From positions 1-18,785 of the forward strand of contig DBYC01000073.1 of assembly GCA_002310035.1 (NCBI GenBank): a stretch of DNA of 18,785 bases, read 5' to 3'. The notes under the pieces were generated by a model. The model did no database searches. It was not told the origin of the DNA and worked only from the letters and a program-made list of their open reading frames with translations. The translations under genes and the position numbers were made by a program. The stretch comes from a bacterium UBP6_UBA1196. Its GTDB lineage: Bacteria; UBP6; UBA1177. Below, piece by piece: positions 14,942 through 18,785 of this stretch. Position 1 is the first letter of the stretch. The number at the start of each line of letters is the position of its first letter.

Positions 14942-15901
14942 ATGCAGATTTTCAGATCGTTGGAAACAGTTCCGAAAGACGAAAGGATTTCTCTCGCGAT
15001 AGGAACATTCGACGGAGTCCACCTGGGACACGCCGAAATCATCAAAGAATGCCGCGCAGACACTTCATGCCGCTCGGCGGTCCTCACTTTCGATGTCCAT
15101 CCGAGACAGTTTTTATATCCCGAATTTGCGCCGAAAACGCTCACTTTTTCCTACGAAAAATACGCTTTTTTCAAAAATCTCGGAGTTGATTATGTAATTG
15201 AACTTCCCTTTTCCGACTATTATACAATGGAACCTGAAACTTTTCTCGATCTTCTGGCAAAAAGCATGCAGCTGTGCCAGATCACGATAGGTTTCAACTT
15301 CTTTTTCGGCAGGAACCAGAAAGGAAACGCCGATCTCGCTTTCTGGTGGGGGCGTTCGGCCGGTGTAAGAATATGTGTTGCTGAACCTTTTCTCAAAAAC
15401 GGAATGAGGGTAAGTTCAAGCGCGATCCGCGAATTTGTCCTGTCAGGGCAGATGCGCAACGCCGCCTCGTTTTTAGTTTATCCTTTCTTGATCAGCGGAA
15501 CGGTCAAACGCGGCAAACAGATAGGAAGGACCTTGAATTTTCCGACACTGAACCTCGAAACACCGGAAAAAATCATGCCGCCTGACGGCGTCTACATAAC
15601 GCAGACGGTTTTTGACGGGAAACAGTTCACTTCTCTCACCAATATCGGAACAAATCCTACGATCGACGCGGAATCAAAGCAGAAAATCATCGAAACATGG
15701 GTCGATTCCGACGAAATCGGCGAACTTTACGATAAAAAAATATCGGTTTATTTCCTGAAAAAAATCAGAAACGAAATCAGATTTTCGTCAAAAGAAAAGC
15801 TGGCTCAGACTATCTCAAACGACAAAGAAATTTGCCGCAACTTCATAAAATCGAATAAAATCAAAGAATTACCTGATATTTATTCCGTGCATGCCGGATA
15901 A
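14942..15901 (+). CDS. ribF: Bifunctional riboflavin kinase / FAD synthetase
   Basis: 319 residues, normal for the bacterial enzyme, which phosphorylates riboflavin to FMN and adenylylates FMN to FAD in the cytoplasm. The N-terminal nucleotidyltransferase domain shows GTFDGVHLGH (21-30), FNFFFGRNQKG (118-128) and SSSAIREF (158-165). The C-terminal riboflavin kinase domain shows GRTLNFPTLNL (195-205, family G-F-P-T-A-N), DGVYIT, NIGTNPT (234-240) and the catalytic Glu251 in IETW. ATG at 14942 is the only start that leaves the first domain whole; the SD is weak (GAGG lies too far upstream). The last 22 bp overlap the end of the convergent lipoprotein gene. Its reading direction opposes the mre genes on both sides. 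Confidence 0.95.
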   Translation: MQIFRSLETVPKDERISLAIGTFDGVHLGHAEIIKECRADTSCRSAVLTFDVHPRQFLYPEFAPKTLTFSYEKYAFFKNLGVDYVIELPFSDYYTMEPETFLDLLAKSMQLCQITIGFNFFFGRNQKGNADLAFWWGRSAGVRICVAEPFLKNGMRVSSSAIREFVLSGQMRNAASFLVYPFLISGTVKRGKQIGRTLNFPTLNLETPEKIMPPDGVYITQTVFDGKQFTSLTNIGTNPTIDAESKQKIIETWVDSDEIGELYDKKISVYFLKKIRNEIRFSSKEKLAQTISNDKEICRNFIKSNKIKELPDIYSVHAG

Positions 15902-16650
15902 GGGATCATGCTTCCCGCAAGCGAAGGATCAAACAAAGAGCCGTTCGCGTTAAACGTGATGTTTGCGCCGTCGTTCGCATCGATTACATATTCTCCGCTG
16001 TCTGAAACCGCTCTCACACATTTGATATCAAACTGACCGCCCTGGATATTGACCGCAATGTCGCCGTAAAAAGCGTATGAACCGAGCTCTTTCATAGTTC
16101 CGGAACCTGCCGCGGCATTCTGCGGGACCGCGATTCCGAAAACCTGCTTTTCTACAGCCGCCATAGCATCCTGCATACCGAAACTGTCAAGCCACAGAAC
16201 GATTATGTTTCCTCCGTTGACCATAGCAAGCGGAAAAATATCGCCGACCACCATAACGCTGATCTCTCCGAACGAAAGATCCATTCCATTGTAGGAAAAT
16301 TCGGTCGTTCCCTTTCCGCCGTGGCTGCTCGTACTGATCGTAGTATTGATCTGACCTGTAAAATTGAGGCTGAAATCTCCTATCGGATCAGCGTGCGGCG
16401 TGTTCTGATCTTCTTCAGGCTGTTCAGGCTCGTCAGGTTCTTCGGCAGTATCACCGTCTGTTTCAGGTTCGTCAGGCTCTTCTACGGTATCCTCGTCCGT
16501 TTCACTGTCATCTTCGGAATCGACCGCTTCCTGATCATCGCCCTCAGCCGTATCTTCATCAGGATTTTCGATCACCGGATCCGAATCGCTGCCGCATGAA
16601 ATCAGAAAAAATGCCGAAAGGACCAACAGAATAAAAACAACTTTTTTCAT
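15880..16650 (-). CDS. Acidic-linker lipoprotein, unknown function, downstream of mreC
   Basis: 256 residues from ATG 16650, which has GGAGGAAACT directly upstream (the GTG at 16662 is part of that site and is rejected). Lipobox L-I-S-C gives lipidated C19. Residues about 20-90 are nearly all D, E, P, T, S and G with two copies of a D-T-[AV]-E-E-P-D-E-P-E phrase, a flexible spacer. The C-terminal 160 residues are Gly/Ala/Val-rich, beta-type, with two cysteines (in IKCVRA and near the end in PACTE) that could pair. No family recognised. It follows mreC after 21 bp, so it is probably co-transcribed with mreB and mreC and may be an envelope partner of the elongasome, though position alone is weak evidence. 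Its 3' end overlaps ribF by 22 bp. Confidence 0.75.
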   Translation of the reverse strand: MKKVVFILLVLSAFFLISCGSDSDPVIENPDEDTAEGDDQEAVDSEDDSETDEDTVEEPDEPETDGDTAEEPDEPEQPEEDQNTPHADPIGDFSLNFTGQINTTISTSSHGGKGTTEFSYNGMDLSFGEISVMVVGDIFPLAMVNGGNIIVLWLDSFGMQDAMAAVEKQVFGIAVPQNAAAGSGTMKELGSYAFYGDIAVNIQGGQFDIKCVRAVSDSGEYVIDANDGANITFNANGSLFDPSLAGSMIPYPACTE

Positions 16651-16671
16651 AGTTTCCTCCACTTCAACAAA

Positions 16672-17499
16672 CTAAAACAACTGTCTGTTTTCGCCGGTAT
16701 TAGCGCCGACGACAATAAAAATATGGTTAAGTTTTCCTTTTTTGAAAAGAGGGATAGCCTCGCCTTTCATAAAAAGGATGTTGCTTTCGTCTTCTTTCAG
16801 GTTGCCGATTATCGCGATAGGAATGTAAGGGATCGTGTAGTTTTCGCTGAGATTCGCGCTAAGCATCCTTTTTCCGTCGGCATCAGGCGAATTGCAGAGC
16901 TTGTCGAGAAAAAGGACCGAAAGCGACTGCCCGTTTCCACGCAGGATAGCAGTGCATTCCTCGCGGTTTTCAAGAACGGCCGGAATGGTAAATTCCTTTG
17001 ACGTGATAAGCTCGACTTCGGCTCTCGCGCCGTGGAAAGAGGTGACAAGCCCGACAAGCCCCATGCTTGAAACAACGGTCGATTTTTCCGCCATGAGCTT
17101 TGCATACTGCTCTTCGAAACTGATCGAGATCCGGTTCGGGTTAAGTTCGGAATAGTTGAGTATTTTCGCCGGAATGATCGTATATTTTCCGTAACTGTCC
17201 TTGAGTTTGAGTAACTTTGAAAGTTCTTCGTTCTCCTTCAGTATCGCGTCGTTCATAAGGAGGCGCACCTTGAGTTCTGCAACTTCCTGCTCAAGGATCC
17301 TGTTCTGTTTTCCGACATTTTTGAGGTCGGCGATTATGCCGAAAGTCTCGCGGATGTTGTCGATCTGGTTGCGGAAAATTATCTGTACATCGTCAACAAA
17401 ATAAAAACGCGAACTATATTCCAGAAAAAACTGCGGAACGATCAGAACGAGAAGAAACGATGCAATAAAAATATAGCGGACAATTTTTTTTCTGTTCAA
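16672..17499 (-). CDS. mreC: Rod shape-determining protein MreC
   Basis: 275 residues, typical MreC size. One N-terminal membrane helix (about 8-26), a heptad-rich coiled coil (about 60-100), then the beta-barrel periplasmic region with the family block ISISFEEQYAKL...VVSSMGLVGLVTSF (about 123-155), and a C-terminal PLFKKGKLNHIFIVV end. MreC links MreB to PBP2 and MreD in lateral wall synthesis. The start is TTG at 17499, two bases after the mreB stop and without a visible SD, so translation probably depends on coupling to mreB. A downstream start would remove the membrane helix. The next gene is a lipoprotein and not mreD, which is unusual. Confidence 0.93.
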   Translation of the reverse strand: MNRKKIVRYIFIASFLLVLIVPQFFLEYSSRFYFVDDVQIIFRNQIDNIRETFGIIADLKNVGKQNRILEQEVAELKVRLLMNDAILKENEELSKLLKLKDSYGKYTIIPAKILNYSELNPNRISISFEEQYAKLMAEKSTVVSSMGLVGLVTSFHGARAEVELITSKEFTIPAVLENREECTAILRGNGQSLSVLFLDKLCNSPDADGKRMLSANLSENYTIPYIPIAIIGNLKEDESNILFMKGEAIPLFKKGKLNHIFIVVGANTGENRQLF

Positions 17500-17501
17500 G
17501 A

Positions 17502-18542
17502 TCAGTATAAGGATACAGTTTTCAAAAGATCAATATTTTCAAGTATTTTACCTGTTCCCATAACAACCGATTTAAGCGGATCCTCGGCGATTATAACAGG
17601 CAGATTCGTCTCTTCACGCAGAAGGATGTCAAGGTTTTTGAGAAGCGCACCGCCGCCTGCAAGAACGATCCCCTTGTCGACGATGTCGGCTGCAAGTTCC
17701 GGAGGAGTGTTTTCGAGAACGACTTTTACTGCCGAAACTATCGCTTTTACGACTTCAGAAAGAGCCTCTCTGATCTCGTCGCTGTGGATCTCGATAGTTT
17801 TAGGAACACCTGCGACGAGGTCAAGACCCTTGACTTCCATAAAATCGCGCGAATCGTCGGGATAAGCGTTGCCGATCGTCCATTTTATCTGCTCGGCCAT
17901 CCTTTCGCCGATCGCAAGATTGTATTTTTTCTTGATGTAGTCGATGATGCTTTCATCCATCTTGTCACCGGCCGATTTGACCGACTTCGAATAGACGATC
18001 CCGGCAAGCGAAATGACCGCGACTTCGGTGGTTCCGCCGCCGATATCGACGATCATGTTTCCGGTCGGTTCCGTAACCGGCATATTTGCGCCGACTGCTG
18101 CCGCCATAGGCTGCTCGACAAGGAAAACTTCTCTCGCTCCTGCTCCGAGAGCCGCCTCGCGGACCGTTCTCTTTTCGACTTCGGTAATGCCGTAGGGAAC
18201 ACCTATCGCGATCCTCGGCTTTATGAAACTTCCGCGTTTGTATGCATGCTTGATGAAGTAGCGCAGCATCTGGTGAGCGACCTCAAAATCGGCGATGACA
18301 CCGTCTTTCAGCGGCCTGATGACACTGATGTTTACTGGTGCCTTGCCTATCATTTCCTTTGCTTCGCGGCCGACTGCACGGACCGATTTAGCTCCTCTCG
18401 AATCCTTTTCCTGAACGGCTACGACGCTCGGCTCGTTACCGACGATACCCTCGCCTTTGACATAAATGAGAGTATTCGCCGTTCCAAGATCTATTGCTAT
18501 GTCGCTTGTAAAAACCGACAAAAGATTATCCAACTGAAACAT
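17502..18542 (-). CDS. mreB: Rod shape-determining protein MreB (bacterial actin)
   Basis: 346 residues, almost exactly the usual length. Actin-fold nucleotide motifs are intact: DLGTANTLIY at 18-27 (phosphate 1), DIGGGTTEVAV (phosphate 2) and VLAGGGALLKNL (adenosine site). Forms membrane-associated filaments that direct the lateral wall synthesis machinery. ATG at 18542 has GGTGG four bases upstream; the ATG at 18554 and TTG at 18560 have no ribosome site and are rejected. The first residues, MFQLDNLLSVF, could form a short amphipathic membrane-contacting helix. First gene of the mreB - mreC - lipoprotein operon. Confidence 0.97.
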   Translation of the reverse strand: MFQLDNLLSVFTSDIAIDLGTANTLIYVKGEGIVGNEPSVVAVQEKDSRGAKSVRAVGREAKEMIGKAPVNISVIRPLKDGVIADFEVAHQMLRYFIKHAYKRGSFIKPRIAIGVPYGITEVEKRTVREAALGAGAREVFLVEQPMAAAVGANMPVTEPTGNMIVDIGGGTTEVAVISLAGIVYSKSVKSAGDKMDESIIDYIKKKYNLAIGERMAEQIKWTIGNAYPDDSRDFMEVKGLDLVAGVPKTIEIHSDEIREALSEVVKAIVSAVKVVLENTPPELAADIVDKGIVLAGGGALLKNLDILLREETNLPVIIAEDPLKSVVMGTGKILENIDLLKTVSLY

Positions 18543-18564
18543 TTTTTCCACCATTAACAAAACT

Positions 18565-18603
18565 AAAAACGCAAAAGTATAGTCTTGAAAATTTCAAAGT
18601 AAA
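18565..18603 (-). promoter_or_regulatory. Predicted mreB promoter with internal inverted repeat
   Basis: On the minus strand TTTACT (18598-18603), 16-bp spacer and TATACT (18576-18581) are followed by TTTGCG (18570-18575) and five T (18565-18569). The spacer contains TTGAAA-A-TTTCAA (18585-18597 on the plus strand), an almost perfect dyad between -35 and -10 that could be an operator. The leader to the ATG at 18542 would be about 26 bases. Confidence 0.5.
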
Positions 18604-18785
18604 GAAGTTTCGTTTTTTTGTCAGCGCATAGCGGCACTTCTATCGCCATGACAAATATTCACGCTGATTTTCCGGCATTCAAAAGCAGGAATAGAAAATG
18701 CAGATTTAGCTGAAAGAGGGCTGAAGTCACAAAAATAGATTTTTTTATTGACTTTTGACAAAAAATGAGCATCATTGCCCCGCTT
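18604..18785. other. Non-coding right edge with possible outward promoter
   Basis: No reading frame with a ribosome site is present. On the plus strand TTGACT (18748-18753) and CATCAT (18770-18775) are 16 bp apart, a possible weak promoter for a gene to the right of the window, followed by a GC-rich TGCCCCGC stretch like that in stable-RNA or growth-rate-controlled promoters. The first part lies upstream of the mreB promoter and shows nothing I can name. Confidence 0.3.

Noticed and set aside
17784..18557. 257-residue open frame on the plus strand across mreB
   Set aside because: Fully antisense to a strongly conserved mreB; no ribosome site, composition of a shadow frame.
18604..18785. Short peptides of 20-40 codons on both strands at the right edge
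   Set aside because: No ribosome site, no recognisable signal or family; expected by chance in AT-rich intergenic DNA.

Overview
The window looks like chromosomal DNA from a rod-shaped or otherwise MreB-dependent Gram-negative bacterium, probably an anaerobe. The evidence is a full elongation-machinery gene set (MreB, MreC, MreD, PBP2), three or four lipobox lipoproteins with Asp/Glu/Thr/Pro linkers directly after the lipidated Cys, an iron-type alcohol dehydrogenase and otherwise plain housekeeping genes. Long acidic linkers of this kind are common in lipoproteins of Deltaproteobacteria/Myxococcota-like lineages, but I cannot place the taxon from the sequence alone. Genes are tightly packed. 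No integrase, transposase, CRISPR array, restriction or toxin-antitoxin module is visible, and no stretch over about 260 bp lacks a gene.

Layout. (1) 1-3303, minus strand: serS, a stand-alone GT5 (glycogen synthase N-half) gene and asnS (cut by the left edge) form one tight operon behind a clear promoter. (2) 3438-4784, minus: a lipoprotein with eight cysteine-paired Sel1-type repeats, a long charged helix and a poly-acidic tail. (3) 4785-5037: an AT-rich divergent control region with a 9-bp inverted repeat. (4) 5038-8171, plus: an FHA-TM-(Lys/Glu/Pro rod) protein, a small exported protein and an iron alcohol dehydrogenase. (5) 8176-11403, minus: LysM/M23 peptidase, tRNA-Arg(CCT), mreD and mrdA (PBP2), interlocked so that the peptidase stop codon lies inside the tRNA and the mrdA start overlaps the mreD stop. 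(6) 11480-14781, minus: a large lipoprotein with about seven repeated domains, followed by a PdxY-type kinase. (7) 14942-15901, plus: ribF. (8) 15880-18542, minus: mreB, mreC and another acidic-linker lipoprotein, whose 3' end overlaps ribF tail to tail. (9) 18543-18785: mreB promoter and non-coding DNA.

How the genes fit together. Most genes outside the tRNA synthetases serve the envelope: the elongasome is split into mreBC and mreD-mrdA halves lying in the same order and on the same strand but about 6 kb apart, with lipoproteins, ribF, pdxY and a peptidoglycan hydrolase between them. The divergent Sel1 lipoprotein / FHA pair could form an envelope-spanning module, but that is inference from topology only.

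The most unusual signals are: the stand-alone GT5 half-enzyme lacking the substrate-binding Lys motif; the CDS-tRNA overlap; the FHA-TM-rod protein opposite a Sel1 lipoprotein; the modular repeat lipoprotein; and a recurrent promoter layout in which five predicted -10 boxes are each followed, after 6-7 bases, by a run of 5-7 T.
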